Counted from the first letter of the stretch, positions 18,096 to 27,072 are shown. The stretch is 64,000 nucleotides of DNA from Paenibacillus antibioticophila (GCF_000455265.1 NZ_HG005139.1:2201679-2265678); one strand, 5' to 3'. The notes: generated by a model from the letters alone, not told the origin. Made by a program: numbers and translations.

Positions 18096-18702
18096 TGCGA
18101 TCCCCCCATCTAGTAAACAGTGAATGTTCGATTCGAAGTGTGTCCAGCACCTTGCCGACCAGAAAACGAACCAGATCCTCTATGGATTGAGGTCCGAAAT
18201 AAAAGGCCGGCATAGCCGGTACAATAGTAACTCCCAGCCGGGCCAGCTTCAGCATATTCTCCAAATGAATAGCGTGCAGCGGTGTCTCGCGGGGAACCAG
18301 AACCAGAGGCCGTCCTTCCTTCAGCATGACATCCGCAGCCCGGGTCATGAGATTATCGGAGATTCCGTTAGCAATCGAGGCCAGCGTGCCCATGGAACAT
18401 GGCATGATGATCATTGCCTCCACAAGGAAGGAGCCGCTTGCAATCGAGGCCCCGATATCACCGGCCGGATGGTAGACGAGGGAGCCGCTGGCGGCTTCAA
18501 AATGCTCGCGCAGCATACGCTCCCGCTCCGCAGCGCTCCAGCCCAGCTCCTCATTCAGCACCCGCCACCCCGCATTTGAAATGACCAGATGAACCTGATA
18601 ACCGGTATCGAGCAAAGCTTGTACTAATCTGATTCCATATATGGAGCCGCTCGCACCTGTTATTCCGACAACAATCTTTCTTTGACCATGGTTATTGCTC
18701 AA
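18076..18702 (-). CDS. ubiX: UbiX-family flavin prenyltransferase
   Basis: Makes prenylated FMN, the cofactor of UbiD-type decarboxylases. 208 aa. It begins with the FMN-binding [15 protein letters not shown], then [16 protein letters not shown] and [16 protein letters not shown]. Start is TTG at 18702. In futalosine gene sets a UbiX/UbiD pair is thought to decarboxylate the naphthoate intermediate (known for related clusters); no ubiD partner is in this window. Follows ubiA by two bases. Confidence 0.92.
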   Translation of the reverse strand: MSNNHGQRKIVVGITGASGSIYGIRLVQALLDTGYQVHLVISNAGWRVLNEELGWSAAERERMLREHFEAASGSLVYHPAGDIGASIASGSFLVEAMIIMPCSMGTLASIANGISDNLMTRAADVMLKEGRPLVLVPRETPLHAIHLENMLKLARLGVTIVPAMPAFYFGPQSIEDLVRFLVGKVLDTLRIEHSLFTRWGDRNEHQRE

Positions 18703-18704
18703 AT

Positions 18705-19571
18705 TTACTGCACCACCAGATCAATCAGAGTAAAGGAAAAGACGACGATGCTAAGCACACCGTTCATGGTAAAGAAGGAAGTCTGCAAGCGGCTAAGATC
18801 CGCAGGAGACACAATATAGTGTTCATAAAACAAAATCAGGTAAGCGATAACCATTCCCGCGATGTACCACCAGCCAAGCTGGCTTAATAATAGGAGTCCA
18901 ATAAAGCCGATAGCGGTGATGATATGGAACGCCTTGGCAATCTTCAACGAATTGGCGACACCAAACCGGACCGGAATGGAGTTCAAGCCTTCCTTGGTGT
19001 CGAACTCCACATCCTGGCAGGCATAGACGATGTCAAAGCCGGCAACCCAGAACACAATCGTTCCGAACAGGACCCATGCCGCCGCGTCCACCTTGCCTGT
19101 AACCGCTACCCAGCCGCCGAGCGGCGCAAGGGCGATGGTCAGCCCCAGGACAATATGGCACAACCATGTGAAACGCTTGGTAAAAGAGTAGAACACCAGC
19201 ATGACTACCGCGATTGGCAGCAGCTTCATCGATAAGGAATTAAGCTGGGAGGAAGCCCAGAATAAAAGTGCAAAGGATGCAATAATAAAAATAATAACTT
19301 CGCCGATCTTCAGAAGTCCGGCTGGGATCGCGCGATTTGCAGTCCGCGGATTCTTGGCATCGCTGGCCCGGTCAATCAGACGGTTAAGACCCATCGCCGC
19401 GCTGCGGGCCCCGAACATCGCTATGAGAACCCAGCCGATCTGTGCCCAGGTCGGCATCGAATGGTTGACCGTAAAAGAGCCGAGCAGCGTACCCATAAAT
19501 GCAAATGGAAGCGCAAAAACCGTATGCTCGAATTTTATCATTTGCAGAAAAATACCTATTTTCCTAAACAT
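18705..19571 (-). CDS. ubiA: UbiA-family polyprenyltransferase (menaquinone)
   Basis: Membrane prenyltransferase expected to attach the heptaprenyl chain to the naphthoate ring. 288 aa, eight or nine hydrophobic segments. First Asp-rich motif [15 protein letters not shown] (about residue 62) and second [13 protein letters not shown] (about residue 180). Because the neighbours are mqnA and menG, it is a MqnP-like enzyme rather than a ubiquinone enzyme (inference). ATG 19571 follows GGAG; three bases separate it from menG. Confidence 0.92.
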   Translation of the reverse strand: MFRKIGIFLQMIKFEHTVFALPFAFMGTLLGSFTVNHSMPTWAQIGWVLIAMFGARSAAMGLNRLIDRASDAKNPRTANRAIPAGLLKIGEVIIFIIASFALLFWASSQLNSLSMKLLPIAVVMLVFYSFTKRFTWLCHIVLGLTIALAPLGGWVAVTGKVDAAAWVLFGTIVFWVAGFDIVYACQDVEFDTKEGLNSIPVRFGVANSLKIAKAFHIITAIGFIGLLLLSQLGWWYIAGMVIAYLILFYEHYIVSPADLSRLQTSFFTMNGVLSIVVFSFTLIDLVVQ

Positions 19572-19574
19572 ACA

Positions 19575-20288
19575 CTACTCCTTCTTGCCAATATGCAATG
19601 CGGCAATACCGCCGGTTAATGCATATGCTTCTACTTCGGCAAGTCCGGTCTCCCGGAATATATCCGCCAGTTCTTTTCGGCCCGGGAACTGAACAAGCGA
19701 ATCCGGCAGCCACTTGTATTGCTCGTATCGCTTGGCAATCAATCTGCCGAGCATCGGCAGCAAATGCTTGAAATAAAAATAATAAATTCCTTTGAATGGC
19801 TGCCAGGTCGGCTTGGACAGTTCCAGACATACAACCATTCCGCCCGGCTTGACGACCCGCTTCATTTCCTGAAGCACCTGTCTCAGGTCCGGCACATTGC
19901 GGAGCCCGAATCCAATTGTCGCATAATCGAAGCTGTTATCTTCGAAGGGCAGCGCCATGGCGTTCCCTTGAATCAAAGTAATATTCGACTCTATTCCCTG
20001 CTCCTTAATCTTCGCCCGGCCAATCTCCAGCATATTATCGCTAAAATCCAGACCGGTAATCGGCCCCTGGCTTGTCTTCGCCATGCTGATGGTCCAGTCG
20101 CATGTGCCGCAGCACAGGTCGATCGCTGAATCCCCATGCTGCATATTCATTTTGTTCATTGTGAATTTGCGCCAGGCCTTATGCCGCCTGAAGCTTAAAA
20201 TATCGTTCATGATATCGTATTTGGGAGCGATGCTCTCGAACACCGAATGAACAAACCGCTCTTTTGTCTCCGCCTGGTTGCTGTTCAT
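19575..20288 (-). CDS. menG: Demethylmenaquinone methyltransferase
   Basis: SAM-dependent C-methylation, the final step to menaquinone. 237 aa from ATG 20288 with GAGGT before it. Class I methyltransferase: AIDLCCGTCDWTISMAK (SAM loop), YATIGFGLRNVPD and GGMVVCLELSKPTW are UbiE/MenG signatures. Sits between hepS and ubiA as in Bacillus-type clusters. Confidence 0.96.
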   Translation of the reverse strand: MNSNQAETKERFVHSVFESIAPKYDIMNDILSFRRHKAWRKFTMNKMNMQHGDSAIDLCCGTCDWTISMAKTSQGPITGLDFSDNMLEIGRAKIKEQGIESNITLIQGNAMALPFEDNSFDYATIGFGLRNVPDLRQVLQEMKRVVKPGGMVVCLELSKPTWQPFKGIYYFYFKHLLPMLGRLIAKRYEQYKWLPDSLVQFPGRKELADIFRETGLAEVEAYALTGGIAALHIGKKE

Positions 20289-20298
20289 GTCCAAGACC

Positions 20299-21168
20299 TC
20301 ACCCTTCCTGTATCATCTGACGTTCCGGCGCAAGCGCCATTTTCACCGGTTCGAGCACGGCAGCAAGCTCAGCCCGCAACTTGTCTCCCTGACATTCTCC
20401 AATCAGCTGCTCCACCCTATCCGCCGAATGACCCAACATCGTCAGAAGCTGTTCCCTGATCGTATACTTATTGAGCAATTGATGCCATTCCCCAGTCCCA
20501 ATACTGTCTCGCGAAATTCGCTCCTTGTCCTCTGCTGTAGCCGATTCCAACATTTTCAGATATGCGAAGCCTTTTCGCTCTGCAGGGGACGTTACGCTCT
20601 GCTTGATCTCTTCCATCACAACCTCACAATGGCTGAGCTCCTCCAGCAGCAAATCCCAAACATTCCGCACCGATTTATCCATCTGTTGAGAAAAAGAAAG
20701 GAACAACGTCATTTTTAGCTTAACACGTTCCTTCACATAGGCTTCAGCCGGAAGCAGCATGCGCTTCAAGCTATTATATAGGCGAACCTTCAGCCGGTTC
20801 ACTTCGCAAATGGCCGCGCTCATGGAATTCACCAGGCGAATCTGACCGCTATGCGCCAGGAGCTGATAGAACACGCTGCTGAAGTAATCTCCAGCAAGCA
20901 CTTTCAACTGACGGGAGCGCATTTCCTGTTCTTCCTTTTGCCTGTCTTCAACATCAATCATGTCATGCGTATCCAGACCTAACTGGACGAGGAAAGCCGC
21001 CAGCGGACCGGCCTCTGTCAGCTGTCCGGAGTACTGTTCCCGGTGGTTCAAGAACGTATAAAGCAAACGAACACGGGGTACCGGAAAATCCGGAAGCTCC
21101 GTGTGAGTAGAAATCATGTCGTAGTCGACATATTTTCGAGCCAATTCGGTTATGTGATCAGGTCTCAT
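20299..21168 (-). CDS. hepS: Heptaprenyl diphosphate synthase component I
   Basis: Non-catalytic subunit that sets chain length together with HepT. 289 aa, largely helical, poorly conserved as is usual. It has LARKYVDYDMI near the N-terminus, LAGDYFSSVFYQLLA and INRL/VNRLK-type segments. Two adjacent ATGs (21171, 21168); GGAGG spacing favours 21168. Positioned directly before menG, as in B. subtilis. Confidence 0.88.
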   Translation of the reverse strand: MRPDHITELARKYVDYDMISTHTELPDFPVPRVRLLYTFLNHREQYSGQLTEAGPLAAFLVQLGLDTHDMIDVEDRQKEEQEMRSRQLKVLAGDYFSSVFYQLLAHSGQIRLVNSMSAAICEVNRLKVRLYNSLKRMLLPAEAYVKERVKLKMTLFLSFSQQMDKSVRNVWDLLLEELSHCEVVMEEIKQSVTSPAERKGFAYLKMLESATAEDKERISRDSIGTGEWHQLLNKYTIREQLLTMLGHSADRVEQLIGECQGDKLRAELAAVLEPVKMALAPERQMIQEG

Positions 21169-21275
21169 CATCTGCCTCCGAGCTGCTATATAAGGACATT
21201 CCTAACCGATTAAGCTTCAAGAATGTCACAATCTTGTCTATTATAGCACATGTTCATATGGAGCGCACAGTACGA

Positions 21276-21818
21276 TCAATAAGGAATATGCTCCTTCCAG
21301 AGATGCGTCGCCGTGATTCTGAACCATCGGATTAGTGATGGCGAAAGCTCCTCTTGACCGGAATTCCGAAGCTCCTCCAGGGCCTGTACCGGCCAGGCTC
21401 CCCGGCGGACATCCGCTGCAAGCAGTAAGTACCTGGTGCCAAGCCATTGATCCTCGGCAATCAGCCTTAGCAGCAGCTGGTCGATGTTGGAGGTATCCTC
21501 CATAGCAAATGAGATGACTTCCGCCATGCTCTGATACAATTGCTGTTTATCAAATTGTTCCTCGGCTACCCGCAGATCGATCGAAAGAATTTGACCATTC
21601 AAGTCCACCTTGGCAATCCGTACCGACAATTCAAGCGAGGCCAAGCCGTCCACCAGATTCTCATCGGTCAGCACAAGGGAGGAAGCAGGAGCAACGACGG
21701 AAGCAGCCGAAAGGGCACCGCCCTGCGGCAAAGCTCCTCCCGGCCCGATTAACCATGCACATAGCATGACAGTGCTGACGGCAAATAATAATGACCGGAT
21801 CAACCATTTCTTGTCCAT
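21276..21818 (-). CDS. Hypothetical membrane-anchored protein
   Basis: 180 aa. One N-terminal hydrophobic segment (about 8-28) then a ~150-residue extracytoplasmic region with helical and strand-like stretches and no cysteine or known motif. I do not recognise a family. It lies between mtrB and hepS, a position empty in B. subtilis. A role in membrane or menaquinone function is only guilt by association. Confidence 0.7.
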   Translation of the reverse strand: MDKKWLIRSLLFAVSTVMLCAWLIGPGGALPQGGALSAASVVAPASSLVLTDENLVDGLASLELSVRIAKVDLNGQILSIDLRVAEEQFDKQQLYQSMAEVISFAMEDTSNIDQLLLRLIAEDQWLGTRYLLLAADVRRGAWPVQALEELRNSGQEELSPSLIRWFRITATHLWKEHIPY

Positions 21819-21881
21819 GGGCTGCGCTCCCTCCGTCCAATTAACCTGCAGAATGCTGTCCCTTATTTCATTCTACAAAAG

Positions 21882-21904
21882 AAAAAAGCAGGCTATGCCT
21901 GCTT
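21882..21904 (-). terminator. Terminator after mtrB
   Basis: Minus strand AAGCAGGC, 3-base loop, GCCTGCTT followed by a T run. Compact perfect stem 6-22 bases after the mtrB stop. Nearly the same hairpin is used at 33016-33036. Confidence 0.88.
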
Positions 21905-21909
21905 AACAA

Positions 21910-22155
21910 TTATTCCTCGGTATTCACGATACCATACTTGGTGTATACAACAGCCTTGCCCCTGATCTTGACCGCAGAAGTGTGATCGGTGAACTGGGCA
22001 ATCAGCACCTCGCCCTTGTCGAGTTTTTCCGTATGATGAAAACGGGTGTCCTTCCCGCGGGTCAGACCGATTACGGTAACCCCCTGGTCCTTGGCTTTTA
22101 CGACAAAATAGTCGCCGCCCATTCCTTGCTCGCTTCCTTGTCCGGACTGCTCCAT
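21910..22155 (-). CDS. mtrB: Trp RNA-binding attenuation protein (TRAP)
   Basis: Forms an 11-subunit ring that binds GAG/UAG triplets in trp leader RNA when tryptophan is bound. 81 aa. It matches the family closely: [35 protein letters not shown] and HTSAVKIRG, which retain the Glu-Lys pair and the Lys/Arg residues known to contact RNA. ATG 22155 follows AAGGAG. It comes directly after hbs; the folE (mtrA) gene found between them in B. subtilis is absent. Its obvious target is the trp leader at 1988-2046. Confidence 0.96.
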   Translation of the reverse strand: MEQSGQGSEQGMGGDYFVVKAKDQGVTVIGLTRGKDTRFHHTEKLDKGEVLIAQFTDHTSAVKIRGKAVVYTKYGIVNTEE

Positions 22156-22186
22156 GAATGTAGCTCCTTCCCGTTCTGGAATTCAT

Positions 22187-22222
22187 AAGAAAGGCCCGTG
22201 AACACTAGTGCCCACGGACCTT
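22187..22222 (-). terminator. Terminator after hbs
   Basis: Minus strand AAGGTCCGTG...CACGGGCCTTTCTT hairpin about 25 bases after the hbs stop. A strong stem with a short T tract, between hbs and mtrB. It probably keeps most hbs transcripts monocistronic. Confidence 0.75.
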
Positions 22223-22246
22223 GATCACGGAAGATATGTAGAAATC

Positions 22247-22519
22247 TTATTTGATTCCGTCTTTGAGCGCCTTGCCAGGCTTGAATGCCGGGATTTTGCT
22301 CGCAGGAATTTCGATTTCTTCTCCGGTTTGCGGGTTGCGGCCTTTACGAGCGGAACGCTCGCGAACTTCAAAGTTACCGAAACCAACCAACTGTACTTTA
22401 TCTCCGCTTTGAAGTGCGCCCGCAATCGCTTCAAAAACAGCATCTACTGCTTTAGTAGCGTCTTTCTTGGACAATTCAGTGCTTTCAGCAACTTGCGAAA
22501 TCAAGTCGGTCTTGTTCAT
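22247..22519 (-). CDS. hbs: HU-type DNA-binding protein
   Basis: Abundant nucleoid protein that bends DNA. 90 aa. It begins [20 protein letters not shown] and has the signature [21 protein letters not shown] that forms the DNA-gripping arm. Ribosome site GGGAGGTGAATCCTA is near-perfect, in keeping with high expression. The 274 bases upstream to spoIVA hold its promoter region (a TATAAT at about 22585-22590) and the spoIVA terminator; no gene is there. Confidence 0.97.
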   Translation of the reverse strand: MNKTDLISQVAESTELSKKDATKAVDAVFEAIAGALQSGDKVQLVGFGNFEVRERSARKGRNPQTGEEIEIPASKIPAFKPGKALKDGIK

Positions 22520-22742
22520 TAGGATTCACCTCCCTAGTAAATTTGAAATTCATTCTGATATACTTTGTTTCCGTTTTGCCGTAAATTATACGTTGAAGCG
22601 GACAGAATAGGCATATTTCTCCTGGAAATCCGCCATTTGCCATCGTTTTCAAGGCGCGGAACAAATTTATAGTAATACAGCGGATTAATATTTTCAAGTG
22701 AATTAAGTCCCGATTTGGTGAATTCCGCGCGAAATGCACATC

Positions 22743-22768
22743 AAAAAGCCGGCTGTAACCCAGCCGGC
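22743..22768 (-). terminator. Terminator after spoIVA
   Basis: Minus strand GCCGGCTGGGTTACAGCCGGC followed by TTTTT. Very GC-rich perfect stem 26 bases after the spoIVA stop. Confidence 0.88.
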
Positions 22769-22793
22769 CTGTTGGTTAACCCGTCTATAACCG

Positions 22794-24278
22794 TTACAAA
22801 ATAATCGCGATCAAACCGCCCGAGCCTTCATTGATAATCCGCCCAAGTGTCTCCTGAAGCTTGTAGCGCGCATTGTCCGGCATCATGGCAATCTTGCCCT
22901 GGATTCCTTCTCTTACAATGGAGTGGAGCGATCTGCCGAATATATCGGATTCCCAGATCTTGATCGGATCATTCTCAAAGTCCTGCATCAGAAAGCGAAC
23001 CAGCTCTTCACTCTGCTTCTCGGTACCGATGATCGGAGCAAATTCCGATTCCACATCCACACGAATCATATGAATTGAAGGTGCCGTTGCCTTCAGGCGA
23101 ACACCGAAGCGAGAGCCTTGCCGGATCAGCTCCGGCTCGTCGAGAGCCATTTCCGCGAGAGAAGGGGCGGCAATTCCATAGCCGGTTGTCTTGACCATCT
23201 CCAGCGCTTCGGAGAAACGGTCATATTCCCGCTTGGCATGGCTGAAATCCTGCATCAGCTGGAGCAAATGATCCTTGCCGCGGATTTCTACTCCGACGAC
23301 CTCCATCAAAATTTGGTCATACAGATCATCCGGGGCATACAGGTCAATCTCTGCTACGCCCTGCCCCATATTCATACCGCTAAGTCCCGCACGGTCAATG
23401 AAGTCGTATTCCATAAAATTATTAACGACACGATCCACGTCGCGAAGCCTGCGGATATCCTTGACCGTATCGCGGACAGAGTTCTCATAGTTGCTGCGCA
23501 GCCAATGATTCTCGTTCAGCACCATCACCCAGCTTGGGAGGTTGACATTCACCTCATGCACAGGGAATTCGTACAGTACTTCTCTGAGCACGCCGGTAAC
23601 ATCTTCCTCAGTCATTGTAGCTGCGCTAAGCGTGATGACCGGAATGTCATATTTGGCAGCCAGCTCTCCCCGAAGCTGTTGTGCTTCTTCGCTGCTTGGC
23701 CGGGTCGAATTGATGACGAGTACGAACGGCTTGCCGACTTCCTTAAGCTCGGCAACCACCCGCTCCTCCGAGTCTACATAGGAATATCTCGGGATATCGG
23801 CAATGGTTCCGTCCGTCGTTACGACGACCCCCAGTGTGGAGTGCTCCTGAATCACCTTGCGGGTTCCGATCTCGGCCGCTTCCTGGAAGGGAATCGGCTC
23901 CTCGAACCAAGGCGTAGAAATCATTCGAGGGCCGTTCTCATCCTCATACCCCTTGGCTCCTTCTACGGCATAGCCAACGCAATCCACAAGCCTGACGTTT
24001 ACCTCAAGTCCTTCCGCCACCTTAATCTGTACCGCATTATTGGGCACAAACTTTGGCTCAGTCGTCATTATCGTCTTTCCTGCAGCGCTTTGCGGGAGCT
24101 CATCCACTGCCCGGACCCGGTCTGCCTCACTTGCGATATTCGGGAGTACGACCGTTTCCATAAACCGCTTGATAAACGTAGATTTGCCGGTGCGGACAGC
24201 CCCGACGACGCCCAGATAAATATCCCCTCCGGTACGTTCGGCAATGTCCTTAAAAATGTCTACTTTCTCCAATACCAC
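22794..24278 (-). CDS. spoIVA: Stage IV sporulation protein A (spore coat ATPase)
   Basis: Morphogenetic ATPase that polymerises on the forespore surface as the coat foundation. 494 aa. Walker A GAVRTGKSTFIKRF (about residue 27), switch-like VDCVGYAVEGAKG, and the C-terminal anchoring region ending GSGGLIAIIL as in the family. Start is GTG at 24278 with GGAGGGG upstream. Highly conserved in all endospore formers. A candidate sigma-E promoter lies at about 24471-24499. Confidence 0.97.
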   Translation of the reverse strand: MVLEKVDIFKDIAERTGGDIYLGVVGAVRTGKSTFIKRFMETVVLPNIASEADRVRAVDELPQSAAGKTIMTTEPKFVPNNAVQIKVAEGLEVNVRLVDCVGYAVEGAKGYEDENGPRMISTPWFEEPIPFQEAAEIGTRKVIQEHSTLGVVVTTDGTIADIPRYSYVDSEERVVAELKEVGKPFVLVINSTRPSSEEAQQLRGELAAKYDIPVITLSAATMTEEDVTGVLREVLYEFPVHEVNVNLPSWVMVLNENHWLRSNYENSVRDTVKDIRRLRDVDRVVNNFMEYDFIDRAGLSGMNMGQGVAEIDLYAPDDLYDQILMEVVGVEIRGKDHLLQLMQDFSHAKREYDRFSEALEMVKTTGYGIAAPSLAEMALDEPELIRQGSRFGVRLKATAPSIHMIRVDVESEFAPIIGTEKQSEELVRFLMQDFENDPIKIWESDIFGRSLHSIVREGIQGKIAMMPDNARYKLQETLGRIINEGSGGLIAIIL

Positions 24279-24619
24279 TGATATCCCCTCCTCAAATTTC
24301 GCCGAAGGAAAAATGCTTTGAGAGCATCCGCTTCGTTATTCACCAACAATTTGCATACGCAGCTGGGCAGGAGCGGCAGCTCCCGTAACCCGCGTCCGCC
24401 GCCGCTTTACCTGATGAAGGAAGATTACAATCGAAGCGGCGCCACTCGTACATGCTTTTGGACTAGTACCATCTTATGTACAAGATGAAGTTTTATGACA
24501 GAATCCCCGTCATCTCCGGTCCTTTTTTTGATCTCACGCCTGCCTCAGGCAGGACAATGATTTTTCCGCCATATTGAATGCGTATGAATGGGAGATACGC
24601 ATTATGCAATGTTTTTTGC
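24279..24619 (-). promoter_or_regulatory. spoIVA upstream region with a candidate sigma-E promoter
   Basis: No supported gene. On the minus strand GTCATAAAA (24499-24491) and CATAAGAT (24478-24471), 13 bases apart, resemble a mother-cell sigma-E promoter about 190 bases before spoIVA. The region also has a CCTGCC/GGCAGG hairpin (about 24540-24555) and an inverted repeat AATGCGTAT/ATACGCATT (about 24576-24602). Functional reading is by consensus only. Confidence 0.4.
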
Positions 24620-24663
24620 AAAAAGAAAGCCGCCCCCGGCCAACTGGCTCAGGAACGGCTTGT
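24620..24663 (-). terminator. Terminator after the YphF-like lipoprotein gene
   Basis: Minus strand AAGCCG...CGGCTT stem with an internal GGCC/GGCC pairing, followed by TTCTTTTT, about 45 bases after the stop at 24708. Confidence 0.7.
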
Positions 24664-24707
24664 TTCACAGCTAATAACGCATGTTCAAAAAACTACCTCT
24701 AACTAGA

Positions 24708-25451
24708 TTACTCTGGTTGGGGGATCGGTCGATTATCCTTCCAAAAATAAGGCAAGGATTTCACGGGAACGAAGTAAGATTGCTCCGTCAGCATTTCCCG
24801 AATATCATTGTCATCGGAAAGCGTAATACCCATGCGCTCAACAATCTGCATCAAGTCCGGAGCATAGTCCACATAGACCTTGCCTTCCTCGTTGATCAGA
24901 TAGTTCAGTTCCAGGCCGGAATACACGCTTTTCAGCACATAGTTCTCCCCGCCCATCGCCTTCAAATCGATCCTATGTATTCCTTCCGGCAATTCTCCAT
25001 CTTCCTTCTTTACCGGCAGGACGCCTCCCTGCTGCTCCCTGTATTTGGCGGCGAGCCGTTCAACATCGTTAACGTACTGAACCGTTGTCAAATCCATGAT
25101 CTTGATAACAGGGTCAAGCTCTTCATTTTGAATGAGAAAATAGACGCTTCCCCCGTTCTCGAAGGCGGCTCGGGGAATCGACTCCAGATATCCTTGCTTC
25201 TGCAACAAAACCAGATCTACCCGAAATTTCTCGTACTTCGGGGTCTCTTCGGAAGGGGTTATTAAAGGAAGGAGCTCATGATCGCTTTGGTACTGGTCCA
25301 CAGCAAGCTGGATTCGGTTCACACCCTCACGATAGGCATCGGAAGGATTCTCCGACACTGCCTCCCGATACAGACAGCCTGACAGCAGTATAGCAAGAGC
25401 CATCGGGACCAGCATGATTCTGACTAATGGAGCAAAATGATTTCGATGCAT
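24708..25451 (-). CDS. yphF: YphF-like lipoprotein
   Basis: 247-aa secreted lipoprotein: signal helix then lipobox LLSGC (Cys about 26). Mature part is mixed alpha/beta without a known catalytic motif. Name rests on position (directly upstream of spoIVA, as yphF in B. subtilis), size and the lipobox. ATG 25451 follows AAGGAG. Function unknown. Confidence 0.75.
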   Translation of the reverse strand: MHRNHFAPLVRIMLVPMALAILLSGCLYREAVSENPSDAYREGVNRIQLAVDQYQSDHELLPLITPSEETPKYEKFRVDLVLLQKQGYLESIPRAAFENGGSVYFLIQNEELDPVIKIMDLTTVQYVNDVERLAAKYREQQGGVLPVKKEDGELPEGIHRIDLKAMGGENYVLKSVYSGLELNYLINEEGKVYVDYAPDLMQIVERMGITLSDDNDIREMLTEQSYFVPVKSLPYFWKDNRPIPQPE

Positions 25452-25482
25452 ACCGAGTTCTCCTTATGCATAATTATGATAT

Positions 25483-25839
25483 TTACCACAGTTCATCCGA
25501 CTCTTGCGCCTTCAGTTCCATCTGTCTGCGAATCGCAGCCTTGAGCGGATTCTCAGGGAGCCTGATCGCTACGTCTCCAAGGACCTTGCACTGACAGGCA
25601 AGCCTTGTCCCTTTTTCCAGCTCCGCCATTCCCAGCTTGCGCCGCTCCGCAGCAGAAGGAGGAGATAAAGCGGCAGAGCTATCCTCTTCCACCTGGATCT
25701 TGCACATCATACAGGACGCCTTCCCCCCGCATCTCGTAGGCATAGCGATCCTGGCTTTATGAACAGCCTGCAACAAGCTTGTACCGACCCGTACTTTAAT
25801 CGGCTTTTCAGCCGGATAAAAGGTTACTTGGGCTTCCAT
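25483..25839 (-). CDS. [2Fe-2S] ferredoxin-like protein
   Basis: 118 aa plant/adrenodoxin-like ferredoxin. Cluster cysteines in the CGGKASCMMC arrangement (about 37-46) and a fourth cysteine in RLACQC (about 81-83). Short N-terminal beta-grasp part, basic C-terminal tail. Electron carrier whose partner is not apparent. ATG 25839 with GAGGAGG. Lies between the nucleotidyltransferase and the lipoprotein genes. Confidence 0.88.
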   Translation of the reverse strand: MEAQVTFYPAEKPIKVRVGTSLLQAVHKARIAMPTRCGGKASCMMCKIQVEEDSSAALSPPSAAERRKLGMAELEKGTRLACQCKVLGDVAIRLPENPLKAAIRRQMELKAQESDELW

Positions 25840-25854
25840 CCATGCGGCCTCCTC

Positions 25855-26469
25855 TTATCCTTCCATTGCCCAGGGAAATAGCTCTTTAAGCTGACGAAGA
25901 TGGGCTTCGCTCCATGAATTGCTCCGAATTAATGTTCTTAATGTTGCGGCATGCTGCTTCGGCTCTCTTGCCATGGCTTCGGCAACGGCCTGATAACGAT
26001 CAGGACGTGAGCGGAGGATATTGAACACCAGCTCATGAGAAAGGGGCATCAGGGGCAGTTCCCCTTCAGCCAAATCTAGCTTGATCTGGCGAGCAGCAGG
26101 GGCAAGAACCTCTTCGACCTCGGTCAAATACGAAGACGAGCCCGCGCGAATTCGGAACCCTCCAACCAATTCCACGGCATATTCGCCCAATCGGTAGTGA
26201 CTTAATCTGGAGCTGTAGATTCCGCTCTCATCCAGAGTCGGCTCATCCGTTGCCAGGTTGAACAGCAACTCATGGAGAAGCGGAACATGCTGATCATCAG
26301 TATACACATCGATATCACGAGGCAGTGAAGAAAGGGTAACCCCTTGCAGCCATAAGGCGCAGCTTCCGCCCAGTATCCAGGGAACCTCCGCATGCTCAAG
26401 CCGCTTATGGAGCAGGCAAAGCGATCTCAGCAGTTCCGAGGCCGATGTATCATCTTGCTGGAATCTCAT
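25855..26469 (-). CDS. Nucleotidyltransferase-fold protein
   Basis: 204 aa. Contains the nucleotidyltransferase pattern: GGSCALWLQG (about residue 34) followed by PRDIDVYTDD, the hG[GS]...DxD core. The C-terminal part is helical. Such proteins resemble the AbiEii/MNT-type and other minimal nucleotidyltransferases, but there is no HEPN partner next to it, so a toxin-antitoxin role is not supported. The substrate is unknown. ATG 26469 after GAGG. Confidence 0.8.
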   Translation of the reverse strand: MRFQQDDTSASELLRSLCLLHKRLEHAEVPWILGGSCALWLQGVTLSSLPRDIDVYTDDQHVPLLHELLFNLATDEPTLDESGIYSSRLSHYRLGEYAVELVGGFRIRAGSSSYLTEVEEVLAPAARQIKLDLAEGELPLMPLSHELVFNILRSRPDRYQAVAEAMAREPKQHAATLRTLIRSNSWSEAHLRQLKELFPWAMEG

Positions 26470-26491
26470 GATTTAAACCTCTTCCCGTTGG

Positions 26492-26671
26492 TCAGGTGAT
26501 GGACACCAGCCCCGCCAGAAACCCGGCAACCATAATCACGAAGGCAAACAACGACAGCAAACCGCGAACAATCCCCTTCGTTTTGGTCCTGGCAAATGTG
26601 ATCAGAAATACGGACAAGCCCATTACAAGCAGGGCTGCCAAGGACAGCCACATTTTTGTCATCGGATCCAT
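26492..26671 (-). CDS. yphE: YphE-like small membrane protein (DUF2768)
   Basis: 59 aa. ATG 26671 to TGA 26492. Two hydrophobic helices (about 8-25 and 40-57) separated by the basic TFARTKTKG loop. Begins MDPMTKMWLSLAALLVMGLS. Position between gpsA and yphF and this two-helix layout match B. subtilis YphE. Function unknown. A different reading frame over the same bases is not coding. Confidence 0.82.
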   Translation of the reverse strand: MDPMTKMWLSLAALLVMGLSVFLITFARTKTKGIVRGLLSLFAFVIMVAGFLAGLVSIT

Positions 26672-26728
26672 ACACTTAACACTCCCAATTCTAATGGCGT
26701 GAACTGATTATGATAAATATTATAGCAC

Positions 26729-26770
26729 AAAAAAAAGTCCCGTTTGAAGCCATCGCTTCCAAGCGGGACT
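26729..26770 (-). terminator. Terminator after spoVIF-like gene
   Basis: Minus strand AGTCCCGCTTGGAAGC...GCTTCAAACGGGACT followed by TTTTTTTT, 30 bases after the stop at 26800. Strong. Confidence 0.88.
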
Positions 26771-26799
26771 GCCGATTACAGGCTTGATCTGAACTTTGT

Positions 26800-27072
26800 T
26801 TACTTCTTCAACATCATTTTCATCAAGGCTTCCATATTGGATGGATTCATTCCGCTTTTTTTGACCGCTGCTACAATCTCATTGACCGTGCTCTCAGTCA
26901 CAGGAACCTTCGCCATAGATGAAACTTGCTTGATCAGCTTGCGAAGCTCAGCCTCGTTCTGCATTGTGGAAGGCTTTACCGTACCGGCCAATTTTTTAAC
27001 TGCACCCTCGGTTATATTTTTGCCTGTCTTTTTATTGATTGCATTCAACGCATCCTTGGAAACTTTGCCCAT
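26800..27072 (-). CDS. spoVIF: Stage VI sporulation protein F-like
   Basis: 90 aa from ATG 27072, which follows GGAGGAGG; longer open frame upstream lacks a start signal. Basic, helical, with INKKTGKNITEGAVKKLAG, TVKPSTMQNEAELRKLIKQ and ending SNMEALMKMMLKK, the pattern of SpoVIF. In B. subtilis SpoVIF is needed with GerE for full coat assembly. Lies between gpsA and yphE, an insertion relative to B. subtilis. Confidence 0.78.
   Translation of the reverse strand: MGKVSKDALNAINKKTGKNITEGAVKKLAGTVKPSTMQNEAELRKLIKQVSSMAKVPVTESTVNEIVAAVKKSGMNPSNMEALMKMMLKK

Noticed and set aside
23118-24281. 387-codon plus-strand open frame
   Set aside because: Antisense shadow of spoIVA, whose codon pattern and motifs are unmistakable.
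24493-24609. 38-codon minus-strand frame starting TTG upstream of spoIVA
   Set aside because: The peptide looks plausible (IQYGGKIIVLPEAG), but there is no ribosome site, and it begins in the tail of a terminator. Left as non-coding.
25855-26469. Nucleotidyltransferase as antitoxin of a MNT-HEPN or AbiE system
   Set aside because: No HEPN or AbiEi-like partner is adjacent; the neighbours are a ferredoxin and the YphE gene.
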